A stretch of 64,000 nt of DNA from positions 13,028,660 through 13,092,659 of the forward strand of contig NC_092465.1 of NCBI RefSeq assembly GCF_047495875.1, read 5' to 3'. The notes below the pieces were generated by a model, which was not told where the DNA came from, did no database searches, and saw only the letters and a list, made by a program, of their open reading frames with translations. Origin of the DNA: Pithys albifrons albifrons (Eukaryota > Chordata > Aves > Passeriformes > Thamnophilidae). Each line of letters opens with the position of its first letter. The first letter of the stretch is position 1. The position numbers and the translations under genes are program-made. This document shows positions 51,601 through 64,000 of the stretch, piece by piece.

Positions 51601-52815
51601 AGGGCACAGCTAACAGAGAAGTCTATTATAAGTGACACTTCTTTCTAATTAAATGTCAATACTCATTATGCTTGAACTCACACTCACAAAAAAAGCCTCT
51701 CAAATTCAGCTGCTTCTTTTTGCTGGTTTGGGTTCAAAGTAGGACAGTGCAGAAGGAGACTTGTATCTGCTTTGCTTCATTCCTGTAAGCAGCATTTCAG
51801 GAAACACAAAACAGCAACATAAAGTTCAGGAGTTTGAGATCACAATACCTACTGGCACAGTTTAGAAGCAACAGTAATAAAAGAAAGGCATTCCAGGAAA
51901 TCATGCCACCAGCACTGCCAATTATTTTGAACATAAAACCTTTACATTCTCGTTTTCTATGCTCAGTCATGTTTCACATGAGAAAGTAACCCTTCCATCT
52001 CCACTATCCAGGACACCAGATGAGATACAGCTTGAGATGTTAAAATTATTTTGGTGGGAAAAAAAAAAAACAAACAAAAAGACAAATGGACTTACAGATT
52101 CGAAACAGCTCAAGATGGTTCACTGTAAATCCATTTTTAAGTTTCAAATTTACTCTTAATAAACACCTGTCCAAACCACATTACAACTCCAGAGTTTCAG
52201 AGAGGCTTAAGAAATAGACTCAACAGGCCAAAAGTCTGCAGCTAAGAAAGATCTAGAATTAAAACAGTTGGACCATTTTTCCCCCATCCTCCTTCAGCAG
52301 GGCACCTGGTTCCCTTTTCACCGCAACAGTTTTACAGTCAGAGGTGAACAAATGCAAAGACAACAGAAAACCTTCCAGCTCGTTCCTGCCAGCTCATGGC
52401 TCAGTGCTCACTGACCCGATGGTAACAGCACCCCAGAAGATGCAAGACTTTTGCATCACTTCCAAATGATACAAGAAAAATGTCCAGAGTGCACGTGCCT
52501 TTAGGTGAAGGCTTCACAGCAAGTGCTTATGATTATTCACAACAAATACAAATCCATCTGTCCTGCAGGTGACACCCTGAAACCACAACCAGACTGGAAA
52601 CATAAGAATTTGTGCAGCCACACTGTTTCTGACCCAGGGGCCCTTCATTTCCAGGTGCTACTCTGGGGTTACGGAAGTTTTATGAAACAGTCACACATTT
52701 GAACAAGGTGTGAGAAGAAACTTACATGAGGTTTCAGAGATTACACTGAACACAAGTGTAGAAAATTTCTCTGTGACAGCAATATACCCATACACACCTT
52801 ACCAAAGCAGAGAAA

Positions 52816-52834
52816 CACCCACACCCACACCCAC
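52816..52834. repeat. Short (CACCCA)n tandem repeat
   Basis: About three units of CACCCA in direct succession. Confidence 0.8.
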
Positions 52835-55800
52835 TTCTCTATTAAGCAGTGGACTGTAATTGATCTTCACCTGGGTCACAGTGTGACCACTTTACTGAAC
52901 GGTTTAGGAAAGCCAGACCATGGTGTGAAAAAGCAGAGAGCAGGCAGTTGAAGTTAGAAATGTCTCTAATTACTGACACTGGTACCATCTAAGGCCTGTC
53001 TTATGAAAACAGAAGTTGATGGCAACCTCAGGTACAGCAGTGCCAGCCCACAGGGACACACAGAGGGGGGAAGAGGCCCTGGGTGCACGGCTGTGGTCAC
53101 TGCAGCGCTCATACCACTCCAGCAGAGCAACAGGCAGCAAACACACACGTGCACTGAGGGAGCAGCTGCCCGCACTCCCGGGATAGGCAATTTTGGATGG
53201 AAATGGCAAAGCTGGCAGGGAAAACATTAAATCTAACTTTACTTCAAAAAAAGCCAATCAATCCCTGCAGAAGGGCAGAAAGCTGAAGCAGTCAGGAAAG
53301 ACTAAAGTGCCAGGAAAGAAAACAGGAAGAGAAGCACTGTTTAAATATCACTAAATGGTGACTTTAACTATCATTCCATATTTTAAAAACATTAATTAAA
53401 AAATATGCAAATTAATTTATAAGACATAAGCCCACCCTGTTTCACAGTACACAGCTGTCACCTCATGATATTTAAAGGTGTTTATCATGTGTAAAGATCA
53501 CACGAAATAAATAGAAAAGTTTTCCAAGTGAGTTCCATGTCCATTATTTTAAACTCAGTTCTATCCATAACCTGCCCTTGTTTGAAAATAGTGTTAAGAA
53601 CAGGATCCATGACCCTCACAAAGATGATTACTACATCTAGCTCTTCCCATTCCTGGAGCTGGATATTTTATTCTTGCTTTTATGACTCAATGCTATAATA
53701 AGATGTAATAAATGGGGACTATAACGAACTATTTCTAAAATACCTTGATAGAAGCTTCTCAAAATAAACCTGCTGTACTTTTTAAAATATATTCCCAAAC
53801 TAGGTTAAATAGACTTAAATAGATCTTTCATTAAAATGAAATTCTGACTCTGATACAATTCTAAGATTAGGAAGCATAAGTATTTACTTATCAAAAACCC
53901 TTGAAATCAGTGAAAGTTCAGACAAACAACCAGAAGTACCAGGTGATAACAGCGAGTTAGTATTTTATATCTTGCTTAAGAAAGTAGGGGGTAAGGGATG
54001 GGAAACCACCACTACACACCCAAAATCCAAACTTCTTCCCACAGTTTTTCTCCAAAGTATCAAGGGATAACTAATTTTGATTCCCCTTTGCTATATGACT
54101 TAAAAAATTATTTCTTTACCTGTTAAAAAGGTAGTTGACAGCTCTCTACAGATCCAGAAGAAAGTAAAAGCTCTTCAGTATTTAAAAGGAGTTTCTTAAA
54201 TTTTAGAGCTTTTAATGACAATACACAACTGCCTGTACTAGAATAACCCAGTACAGTCCTTTCATGGCACTAATAATTAGCAGCTCTAAACTTCAGCAAC
54301 AGCCTGAATACACACACTAAATCGAGGAAATTTAGCAAGTGAGAATTAGGTTTTGATTCCAGCTTTTCCATCCAGAAACAGAAGGGGTTTCTTCCAACAC
54401 AATTAATGGATACAAAAAGAGAGAGAAGCTACGTGCAAATAATAACTGTTGCTCTCAACATTTGTACACACCTAAGCAGATAAAACAAAGGTAAAACACC
54501 AAATGCTACAAAGGCACGTGTTATAATTTGGTGTGGCTGTAAATGAATGCAAGTCCCACATCCTGTGCACTGCACAAGCCTCAACCACAACTATCTTAAC
54601 ACAGATTTGACAGAAAACATACCCATGAAGAAAATCTGTGGGCTGGGTATCAGCCACTTGAGCACCCACAAACCAACACTGCTGCAGGACCCCAAGTCCA
54701 GAGCAGCCACTGGAATCAGCAGCTGCAGCTCCAGCTGTGGCATATGTGTTGTGAAGCCTTTGAAGTTAAGGCAGTTTGAACTGAAAACAAACGGGCAAAA
54801 TTCAGAAAAAGCTTTTACTCCACTCATAGCCAACTTCAAGTTGAATTTTGGCTGCCACTAGAACTGAGGTATTCGATAGAGGGAGGAGAAGTTGCTTGTT
54901 TATATTTTGTTTAGAGTTGCTAAACCCAAGCCGAATTATCTTCAATAGACTTAACCACAGCAGATGCTAATTCTAAGGCTCAGTATAACCAACTAGACAC
55001 TTTCCATCAAAATTAATTTTTAATCAGGAATGCCATTTCCACAAAATAAAAATTTTCACATGGAAAATTTCATTTTTGCCAAAATCCACCAATTTTCTGC
55101 TGGAAACACTAAAACAATGCCTGTCTGGCTACCTGCCTGGAAAACGCTTGTCAAGTCTGCTTCTTCCTCCAACACAAAACAAACCAAGGGAAGTCTTCTG
55201 GCAGTGCTGCCCAGAGAAGTGACCTCACTCCATCCATGCCCTTGGCTTTCAGCCACCCTGCCCTGCACTCCTTTCCTGAGCAGGCAGATCCTCAGCCTCT
55301 CCCTGGCATTCGGGCTGTGGGTACGAGAGCAGAGCAAGTCGCTGCTTTGGCTGGTCTTGGGGTGTGCACAAGAGAGACCCCAAACCACGTCTGGGCACTT
55401 GAACAAAAAGCTCTCCCCGCATGGGGCAGGATCAGTTTTGCTGGCAGACCTGCCCAGCAGGAAACCAACCACCCTATTTTGTATCATCCCAAATTTTAAT
55501 CAGGAAGAGATTTATTTATTTCTTTATTTACTATTAAGAGCTCTCACAATTTCACAACTTCAGTGCAGCTTAAATACATATTTTTCTGACTTGTTCTGCC
55601 TCCTCTCCAAAATTTTCTTTATAGGAAACAATTTCCATATTCAAGCCAGTTCAACACCAGAAATTCAAAATTATTTGAGTGACTCTGACAATGAAAATAT
55701 CACTTGTGTTGAAATGATGAAGCAATTAAATCTGATAATAATTCATCTGCTATAAAATAAAAAAACCAAAACCAAAACCAACACAACCTTCTTTAGCAAA

Positions 55801-56040
55801 GTATCTTAAAGAGGTCTAATTTCCCCATATTTGTAAATTTTACAAACCTTCCTTGTATCAATTTTATCTGTATTTCTTACAAAGTGGAACTCATAGCCAA
55901 ACAAAAAGTTTTCCAAAACTGGGGTACATACTGCCCTCAACAGTAACGCTGCATTGGGGTTATCAAATGTCAGGGCCAGACTGCAGACCCCCTGCACTTA
56001 CCTTGACACATTCAGAGTTTGGTAAATTGCTGAATTACGT

Positions 56041-56088
56041 GTATCCTCTGACTTGTTTATGACTGTACATAAACAAGTCAGAGGATAC
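56041..56088. repeat. Perfect 21-bp inverted repeat with 6-nt loop
   Basis: The left arm 56041-56061 (starting GTATCCTCTGACTTG) is the exact reverse complement of the right arm 56068-56088. The loop is ACTGTA (56062-56067). One further base pair (56040 with 56089) extends the stem to 22 bp. The arms contain no obvious repeat family. Confidence 0.95.
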
Positions 56089-58280
56089 ATGATCCTTATG
56101 CATGTTTCTAAGAGTATCTAAATAAGCTTCCCCTTTTGGGATGCACATCCTTCTTCTGAAACTAAACTGACAAACTCACAGGTGCATCTGTAAAAAACTG
56201 CATTGGAAGAAAACATAATGGAAGAGGAAAGACAAGATCTAAATTTACGTAAAAGTTTATAATTCTTACCAGGGTTCATCAAACTAGACTTTTGAAAGAA
56301 ACCTTAGAGTTGTTCTTTTTTTGTTTCTGAATATGACTGTTCTCTTTCTTTTAGCTTTTGCTTTTTATAGAATTACACAGTAATACATGGAATTTTCCAC
56401 AAAATTAACTTAACAAAAATAGCAGATGCTATTAATGGTAAGAAAAGCAACGGAACACTGTAAAGGCTGACTATGAATAAAATGGGGAGAGGGGCAGGGG
56501 AGCAGCAATCCCTGTATTCCTGCATCCAAAAAGTAACAGCACGAACTGTAGGAATGCAACTGGAAAAGACACAAAAACCCCAATAGGACAAAATGTTTTA
56601 ATGCACTACAGTACCAAAATGAAGTTCCCAGGTTATCCAGGTAAAACTGAAACTCAGTGACAAACTCTATATTTATGTACTATTCATCTCATGTATTAAA
56701 CCTCAGACCTTGAATTAGAACTTAAGATTCCTTTTCCTAATGTAACAGCAAATCAATTTCCAGGTACAGGGTATACATTTTTTGTACAAAAACATTGAGT
56801 GTCCTTGCATTTAATAAACCATCAACTGAGAAAAATTGTCTGATCATTTTACTTGGAGCTGAAAATTTTGAAAATCAGAACCAACAAGAAACTTCCAATA
56901 CTGATGGTCTGAAATTAATTAATTAAATTATTCTACTATTCACTGAGTTTATTTTTAGTAGGAAAATAACTTTTACCATCCCCTCTAAAGCATTCATGTT
57001 CAGGAAGATACACAGGCTTTAATGCTTGTTTATCAGATTGGCTCAGCTGAGTATGAAGTTTCTCATCTGCTGAACAAACAGGCACATAACCAAGTTAAAA
57101 GCCAGTTATTCACTGAAAAACTAAAAAAGCAATAAAAGAAACATCACAACTCCACGGGAATAAAACACTGCCAAGAGGGGCAAATGAATCCACATATTCG
57201 GAGTTTGTGTGTGCAGAAGTTAAAGAGCAAAAGGCCATTAAAAGGAGAAAGTACTACAAAATTATAAAAGGCTATTTATAGGCTTTGTGTCACACTACTA
57301 TTTACCACTTTTAAGCAAGAACAAAACCCTGACAGCAGTTTAATCACTTGCATATCACAGTGTCTTCAATTTCACTTACTTTTCTGCTGCTCCCAAGAAC
57401 TTTCATCTGGTCAAATCGATTCCCTAGTGGGAAGGCAGCACACACATCCTGCCACAAACCAACACTGGGAGAGCCCATTGCCCCTGTCCCTGCTGCACCT
57501 TGACAGCATCAAATCACCTCTTATTCTTCTTTGTAAGAGGTCTGGAAGTGCCCTGTAAAAATATGTTCTCTGTCACTAAAATCATACAATGGTTCAAACC
57601 CTGCCCCGAGCCTCTTGGCTGTGCTTCAGCTCAGAGCACTCAGTTATTGCTTGGGGGCAAATTCACTTTTTGATTTTTTTTCTTCTAGCAGAACTATAAA
57701 TGCCAAATTGGTTGCAGCCACAGTCCAATACAGAAGTTCACATATTATCACAGCAAACCTTCTCCAGCTGGTGGTATGAAAGATCAGATCAATTCCCGTT
57801 CCTCCCCACCACTGCCAAAGCCTAATTCTAAAATCATGCTGCAAGGGATGGCTATATATCTAGTCATTACACTCTGACTAACTGTTACACAAATTAATTT
57901 TTGCACCACATTGCCTATAACATGCATCTAGTTCTTCATAATGAAATAATCCAGCCATAGTAGTTGTTCTCAAAAGAAGTCTTAGTCCAGTGACTTAGTT
58001 TTCTATGCCACATAAGTTCACACTGTGCAAAAAAATTACTGTTAAAAATGAACTGATGTTATTTTATTGTTCAGCTGTATACAGCAGAGTCTGCAACATC
58101 CCAGCCCTGAACAATCTTTGCCCAATATATTAAAACTAAGGACACTTCTCTTTGAAACCAAAGGACTGCAACTGCAGTCTTGATTTAAAAGCCTTGTATG
58201 CAAACTAATTAATCTTTTACACAACAGCTTTACAAAATGATTAGCAAAAACTCCATTTTGGATTGTTTCTTCCACTGTGT

Positions 58281-58569
58281 GTATGGTCAAGCTTCACAAA
58301 CGCAAATCTGGGAAGGGCTCTCCCCACGTGGGTGTGCCCTTTCAGCCTGCACAGTGGACGTTTTAGGTGAGGCACAGCGTGTGTGAAACTGGCCCCAAAA
58401 CTCCTCAGGTTCATCTGCCACGGCCAAGCGAGCTTGGACAGTGACAGTGAAGTCCTCGGGACTGTCCTACAGCCCCCGGTATTCCCAGGAGGTCTCCCAT
58501 CCAAGTACTAACCCGGGCTGACCCTGCTGCGCTTCCGAGATCTGATGGGATTGGAAGTCAGGGTGGTAT
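58281..58569 (-). mobile_element. 5S rRNA-derived SINE-like element (copy 2)
   Basis: The minus strand carries a 5S-like head (58569-58467), followed by a tail (58466-58281) homologous over its whole length to the tail at 16773-16583, ending at the same CCATAC terminus. Shared tail blocks include GAGGCACAGCGTG, CTTGGACAGTGACAGTGAAG and GGGAAGGGCTCTCCCCA (plus strand). There is no tRNA-like head, and I see no target-site duplication. Several CpG sites of copy 1 are TG or CA here, so this copy is probably older. Confidence 0.85.
58467..58569 (-). pseudogene. 5S rRNA-like head, C box nearly intact
   Basis: About 103 nt follow vertebrate 5S rRNA from TACCACCCTGA to GGGGGCTGTAG. The C box (58503-58484) reads TGGATGGGAGACCTCCTGGG, with one difference from the 5S form I know. 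The first nine or so 5S bases are replaced by sequence ending TTAAA, similar to the AGTAAAT at the same place in copy 1. There is no T-run terminator, so it is part of a retroposon and not a 5S gene. Confidence 0.85.
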
Positions 58570-61500
58570 TTAACTACCATTCCTATACTGCAGTTAAAAG
58601 ATATTACTGTAAGAGAAAAACTAGTTATGGTCCCCAGGCTGTTGGAAACCAGAAGTTTACAAGGCTGCCCCATCGTCACTGGAGTCAGTTCTCCATCCTC
58701 CTCCAGGCAAGAGCTCGTCTCCCAAGCCCCAGCACTGCTGAGTGAAGGGCTGTGCAGGGCAGCAGGTCTGAGTGACAGACGTGAACCAACTCCCTCAGTG
58801 CTCTCAGTTATTTCATTGTACTGGAAAAGCACTTTCAGTAATAATGAATGATTATGTTGAATGTCTGTCTGTTTCAAATTTGTAACAAGCATTGGAACCA
58901 TGTGGTAGTCTATGAATACCTGTCAGTGGAGACCTAACACAAGGCTTAGTGAGCATGTTTGCAGCAAAACTGGCACACTACAAATGCCAGAAAGGGACTC
59001 CATAGTCAAAATAAAAAGGTAATGTACATCTGCAAGAAAAAACAAACATATCATGGTTTCCAAAAGCATGAAAGGAACACACATTTTAAGGAGCTGATCT
59101 ACGACAGTGCAAGCAACAGTCACAGTGTAAAACTCACCCTGCTCCAAATCCATTATTTCTACACAAGGGGCAACATTCTGTCTCCAGAGATACCTGAAGA
59201 GCAGCTCAGTAAGGCAAGAAGCCAAGATACTATTTTAACAGACCTTTAATAACTGGAGATTCGTACTAGCTATTATGTGGACAACTGACATTAAAGCCCC
59301 TGTCAAAGACAGGGCAGTAACTCTTCAGTCAAAACTAAGAATGGAAATGATGCCGCAGCTCTTTATTCTAGGACGTAACTACTTCCTCAGGCATAACTGT
59401 GGCTTGTGCTGAAGGCAGTAGAGAACTTAGTCCGCAAATTTCTGCCCAGCATTTCAGTTCCCAAGGATCTGTGTGACCCACACTTCCAGTATGTATTGGT
59501 AAGGGAGAAGTGAATCTCTGACAAATTAACTGAAATTCCTCCAAGTTGGTAGACCTAAAAAACGTCAAGTTTTTTAACAGAAATTTATGTGTCTCTAAAG
59601 AAATAAAGATTTGCAGAATGTACCTAAGTTTCCCAGCTTCTTATCCTTTTGGTAAAGAGGAGAATCAAAATTTTTTGCTGAAAGGGAAGCTGCCAGCAAG
59701 TAAAACCATCACTTTCTTAAAATACCTTTCCTTTAAAGCCATCATTAAACACTTATTTTCCGCTCAACTGCCAAGCAGTCGACATTCTGGGACAGATTCA
59801 CTTCCCTTTTAGAAAAGGGAACAGAAGCTACTGTGGGAGAAAAAAAAAGTCACAACCTCTCAAAATGCAAAGGACAAATGGGTATCAGTCCAGTGTCTCC
59901 CTCTGAATAATGCCACGTGCATAATGACAGTAGAAGGAATGTCTAAAACTCAACCTGGTGTCAGCCACCCCAAAATTACAGGCAGTCCTTAGAAGAAAGT
60001 TCATAGTTAGACCAGGTGTGATGAGTGCTAACATGCACAAATGAGCAATTGTACCTGCAAGATCAATACAGTAAGCAAATCTCAAAAACTATGAATGAGG
60101 CAAGTTTTAGGCACTGTTTAAAAACTCCACTAGCTCAGGTACCCCTGCAGTCAGGCACCACCACTTTCCTACACCCTCTCCTGTAGGCACTCCCTTGTAA
60201 CTACACTCCGCTTCCCCAAACTATTTACATTTAGAACACCCCAGAGTTAAAAGGCTAAAGAAGAGTGACATGCCAGGATATGGAATGTGCACATCAACAA
60301 CGAAGCCAACCAATCACCTTCTTCTATTTGCAACGTGTAACCACACGCACCTTTACCTGCTGGAAGCTGCAGGAGCTGGGGTGGAAGCAACAGGAGTGTT
60401 GCTCTGCAGAGAGGGCCTCCCTGCATGGTGGTTCCGTGCCCAGCCGAAGGCACAAAGCTCTTCCCACCCTCCCACAGATGCTCAGAAGAGACACTTTCCC
60501 AAAATGAAGACACTTGTGTCACACACAAGCAACACCCATGTCTGCTGATAACATGCAGTAATTTTCTCTCTAAAATAGCAAGATGTTCTCATCAGAGTAT
60601 CACAGATCAGATTCAGCTCTTCTGTGGGGCCAGGTCTTTTACTACAAGAAGTTCTTTAAATAGAATTTTAGGAAATTCAGTATTTTCAAAACTGTACTGG
60701 TAAAGTGAGTTAGCAACAAAGTTCATCTTAACAAAGATACAAGACAGCTCAGAATAGTAAGGCTTATGAAGATGAAGAATGGCAAACCAAAACCAAACCA
60801 CCACCCATTTAGTTCTGCTTTCCCAGTTATGTCCTTTCTGAAACACTTAGTGGATCTGCAACAGAGATGAACAATCTTTCCATATTACAAAGAGGTAAAA
60901 AACTTTAACTCGTAAAATGGAAAGGATCCTTTTCTCATCATAGAACAATAAACCTGGAACAGATATAGAAACTACATTCTTTAGCAGCATTCAGGGGAGA
61001 TCTGAATACATCAGGGTTCCATTATGATCATGCAGAGCACTCCAGCTTGACAAACTCCAGACTGAATTGAATTGATCCTTCTCAATTCCAGCCACCACAT
61101 TGGCATTAACAATGCTGATTTCAGAACAAGCATCACTTCAGCAAGTGTCTGTCACTATGGGTTGACAAATCCTGACTGCTCATCGAGGCACAACTGTGCA
61201 GTTGTTGCAATGGGTTGCCAGTAACAGTTCAACAGTCTCAGAACTGCCAGCACAGTAACACTGATTGTAACATCCTGGCCTACCATGAAATTGTTGGTAC
61301 CTGCTGTGGAAAGATGTGACAACAGTATACAATTTATTCCTTAGATCACGGGAAGGAGATCCTGGTGACTCATCATTGGAAACGTTTCGGTGGCTCCAGG
61401 AAGTTGCAAAGAGAGTGGAAACACAGATTAATGGGTCACTTTACACTCCAGTAAAGGTTTGCCAAGTCTAAGCTTTGTCCAGTGCTGGAAAAGGTCCTCT

Positions 61501-63099
61501 GCTACAAAGTCAGTGTTAGCAGGTCCAAAACTGGAGTCTGTGAAACCAGAGAACAAAAGAGGTGCAGCTCCAGATGAATCACACAATTACTGAACTGAGG
61601 CTTCCAGGAATGTTGCCCACTCCTGGTGGGACTGTGGGCAGCCAGTGCCACACACCATGACCTGCCTTCAGCATCAGTCAATGGTGGAGTGTCTCAAAAG
61701 GCAAGATGAAGAGTATCTGAAGTGTCCTTCACTTCTGTTCAGAGGAAAGAAATGTAACAAGGCCTGTGCTTTCGAGCTTCAATACAGGAGCTGGTGTCAG
61801 GATGCTCTGGCAACTTCTTAAAAATGATTAGCATGATGTTACATGATACAAAAGAAAGAGAGGCAATGTTACAGAGCTTATTAGCACCACCACCTTGTAC
61901 GTTTGAAAAGTAGCTCCCACTCTCCAAGAACCAGCACAGCATGCTTATTTACCAGGTCACCCAAAAATCTCTCGAAGAGAACTTCTCAGCAGTCAAGAGC
62001 ATGAAGATTCTACAACATCAACTGAGAATACGCTGTTCTCAAACTCTTAGAGCTGGTGCCCAGAGATCAGAAATCCCTGTTATTTAACACAAAATCAGCA
62101 AGAAGCTTGTGTCTGCTACTGACAGGCAGGCAGACTGCTAGGAGCTATTCTGATTCTTTATGAAAGATGTAACATGAGCATTATTAAATAACAGACGTGT
62201 CCATCTGTCCTCTGGAGTATATAAAGAGAAACACAAATTAGAATTTCTTCACAGTGTTAGATCATCCGCCTTTCTGTAAGAAAATCTGCTGAAAAAAACA
62301 GAGAGAAATGAAGAGGTGCCAACTAGACTGAACAAGTGCTGACAGAGCTCATGAAAGTGCAGAAAAATCTCATCTAGCTCTCAAGAAATCCAAAATAAGT
62401 AATGCAGGAGCACATACACCCAAACTTACAGCTTATGCACACCCTGTGGTAGGTTTTCTTTTTTAACAGATACATAAGGCTATGCCACATGTACTCCTCT
62501 GTCATATAGTGGTCACTATGGCAAAATAACTCAAAATATCTACAACCACCCACCAGGATTTTTGCCACTACATGTTCTAATAAGCCATTTTGTAAACTTA
62601 CTGTAACATTCTTCTGGAACATGAAATGGAAAGATAGTGGTAGCTGGAGTAGGAGTTGCCATGCCACTATTACATGGAAAGGTTTAATACCGCTACAAAC
62701 ATGGTTCTCAGTCTCATCTTGCAGTTCCATGGACTGATACAATTTTAGTCTCAACCATAAGGGATGACAGAGGTGTTAAAATTGTAGCTGTTTGAACATT
62801 TATCTAAAATTTACTTTTGTAGTTTGCATTTTTTCCTGTTTTGTTTGGTTGCTTCACTAAGAAGTTCCTTTCAGTTTTCCATTAGATTGAGAATTTAAGA
62901 GAATAAACAGATAAAAACACAACATCTATGGAAAGTATATGAAATCCAGGTAAGGCAACAGTGGACAAACAGAAAGCTGACTATTTGGCAGCAACATTTA
63001 GGTAAGGAGAACACAACCACTATCTCCTCTGGCAGCAATTCAAGAAAAATATTACCTCAGAAATCCAAGAGCAACTCCTGAATGAGGATCACGCCTTCC

Positions 63100-63585
63100 T
63101 TTCAGCAGGGAGAAAGGAACAGCATTCAAGCACTTATGGAAAAGAGCAGGCAGCAGAATCCATGTTATCAGCAGGTACCAGCAATACAGAACAGACATAG
63201 GCTACAAAAAAAAAAAATACCACTACTGAGAATAGAAGGAAGGCAGTTGTTTTGGGAAGTAAAATGTTTGGTGTAGGTTCTTCTCTCTCTGCTCAGGTCT
63301 GGTTTTCTGGGGACTGAGTCTTTTGAGATACTTTGGGGTTAGAATAGTGGACCCTGTGTGTGTACTAGGAAGTAAGGAACTGTTCCTCGTTGCTCTTAAT
63401 TTGTGTGAGTATTTGTACTTTCTCCTAGCTGTCTCTTTCTGTCTGTAAAATGTATGTAGTTTTAGCAAAGATGTGGCTTTGTTTTCTTCCTTCCCCTTTC
63501 TTTTCCTCCCTTTCCTCGGTGTTGGGGGGGGAGGCTCTGACCCTGTACTTGGAGGGTTGGCATTTTACCAGCTCAAACCAAGACA
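63100..63585 (-). mobile_element. Possible endogenous retroviral LTR fragment
   Basis: On the minus strand the segment begins TGTCTTGGTTTGAGCTGGTA at 63585, which resembles the 5' end of avian ERV long terminal repeats. A purine-rich stretch and AT-rich sequence follow. The other end could not be defined, no polymerase or envelope coding sequence is visible, and no target-site duplication was confirmed. This rests on resemblance from memory and is weak. Confidence 0.35.
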
Positions 63586-64000
63586 GCTGTGAAGATATCC
63601 AGTCACTGCTGGTAAGACACCACAAAAGCAGGTAAGGAGGTACTACATCTTTTTTGATGCCAGTGATTCTGGCAAAATGGCTTAAGTCTAAAATTTCACA
63701 CCAAGCAGGTCTCATATTGTCATATTTGGAAAATTAGCAATTAAGGTAAGTTTTTTGAAACAAACATTTCTAACTCCCACAGCTTAACAGTGTAAAGCTC
63801 ACTGCAATTATTTGATGGGTATTTCCAAATGATGGTACAGGTTTGACTAAGGATGCCCACCCAAATGATTTAAATAGGGGAGTTTCAGCATATCCTGAGG
63901 ACAACAGGCTCCCCATCCTGTGCACTCTGAGAAATGGAGGCTTCTACTGATGTTATTGATCACTTACTGTAAGAGACAAGCAGCTTTGGAAAATATGTCA

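Larger units (their letters stand above)
44539..64000 (-). other. 5' intron or upstream region of PTPN4
   Basis: No coding exon or CpG island is visible in these 19.5 kb. The stretch directly upstream of 44538 must be intron, because coding exon 1 begins at an acceptor site. The region holds two tRNA-Ile/CR1 SINEs, a 5S-derived element, a perfect hairpin, a possible LTR and unassigned DNA. GC-richer islands at about 50500-50700, 53000-53240, 55120-55480 and 60350-60480 are unassigned. Confidence 0.75.

Noticed and set aside
55030..55755. Longest open reading frame of the window (241 codons, plus strand)
   Set aside because: No recognisable domain, an overlapping 143-codon frame on the other strand, low-complexity composition and no splice or expression support. 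Most likely a chance frame in a GC-richer patch.
57380..57552. Exon-like 173-bp segment on the minus strand (TTTTTACAG acceptor, AAAA|GTAAGT donor), a candidate 5' UTR exon of PTPN4
   Set aside because: Splice-like sites of this quality occur by chance in long introns, there is no protein match, and no transcript evidence is available.
58467..58569. Functional 5S rRNA gene
   Set aside because: The first bases are replaced, there is no T-run terminator, and the segment continues into the shared retroposon tail.
61130..61960. GC-balanced stretch read as a possible processed pseudogene or retroviral segment
   Set aside because: Both strands show partly open frames, but with several stops and no motif I could match to a protein.
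62374..62754. 126-codon minus-strand reading frame
   Set aside because: No recognised domain. Considered as a retroviral remnant near the possible LTR, but no motif supports that.

Overview
The window is vertebrate nuclear DNA, most likely from a songbird (passerine). It is AT-rich, with small exons far apart and no bacterial-style gene packing. It carries CR1 LINE sequence of the avian type and two copies of a SINE with a tRNA-Ile-like head and a CR1-like tail ending in short TCTGTGA-type repeats. That SINE type is known from passerines (TguSINE1). The species cannot be fixed from the sequence alone.

One protein-coding gene is supported: the 5' half of PTPN4 (PTP-MEG1, a cytosolic tyrosine phosphatase with FERM, PDZ and PTP domains), on the minus strand. 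Fourteen coding exons run from the start codon at 44521 down to 4668. Every junction is GT-AG and all reading phases agree. Together they give 454 complete codons plus two bases, covering the FERM domain (F1, F2, F3), the FERM-adjacent segment and part of the linker before the PDZ domain. The PDZ and phosphatase exons must lie to the left of position 1. The remaining 5' UTR and the promoter must lie upstream of 44538, probably beyond 64000, because no CpG island is visible in the 19.5 kb to the right.

Layout from left to right: 1-4667 is part of the intron after coding exon 14. Positions 4668-44521 hold the exons and introns. Positions 44539-64000 are 5' intron or upstream DNA with no supportable exon. 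Mobile elements are a decayed CR1 (13.7-14.1 kb), a composite tRNA-5S rRNA SINE-like insertion with a perfect 12-bp target-site duplication (16.58-16.94 kb), a CR1 3' end (20.87-21.04 kb), two tRNA-Ile/CR1 SINEs (46.9 and 48.5 kb), a second 5S-derived element of the same family (58.28-58.57 kb), and a possible LTR fragment (about 63.1-63.6 kb).

The most interesting signal is the 5S-derived family. Its two copies share a 190-bp tail and the same 3' end. One keeps an almost intact 5S internal promoter C box. The other has lost exactly that box and carries a tRNA-Gln-like head with A and B boxes, which looks like a replacement of one RNA polymerase III promoter type by another. A perfect 21-bp inverted repeat with a 6-nt loop at 56041-56088 is the other structure not explained by ordinary annotation.
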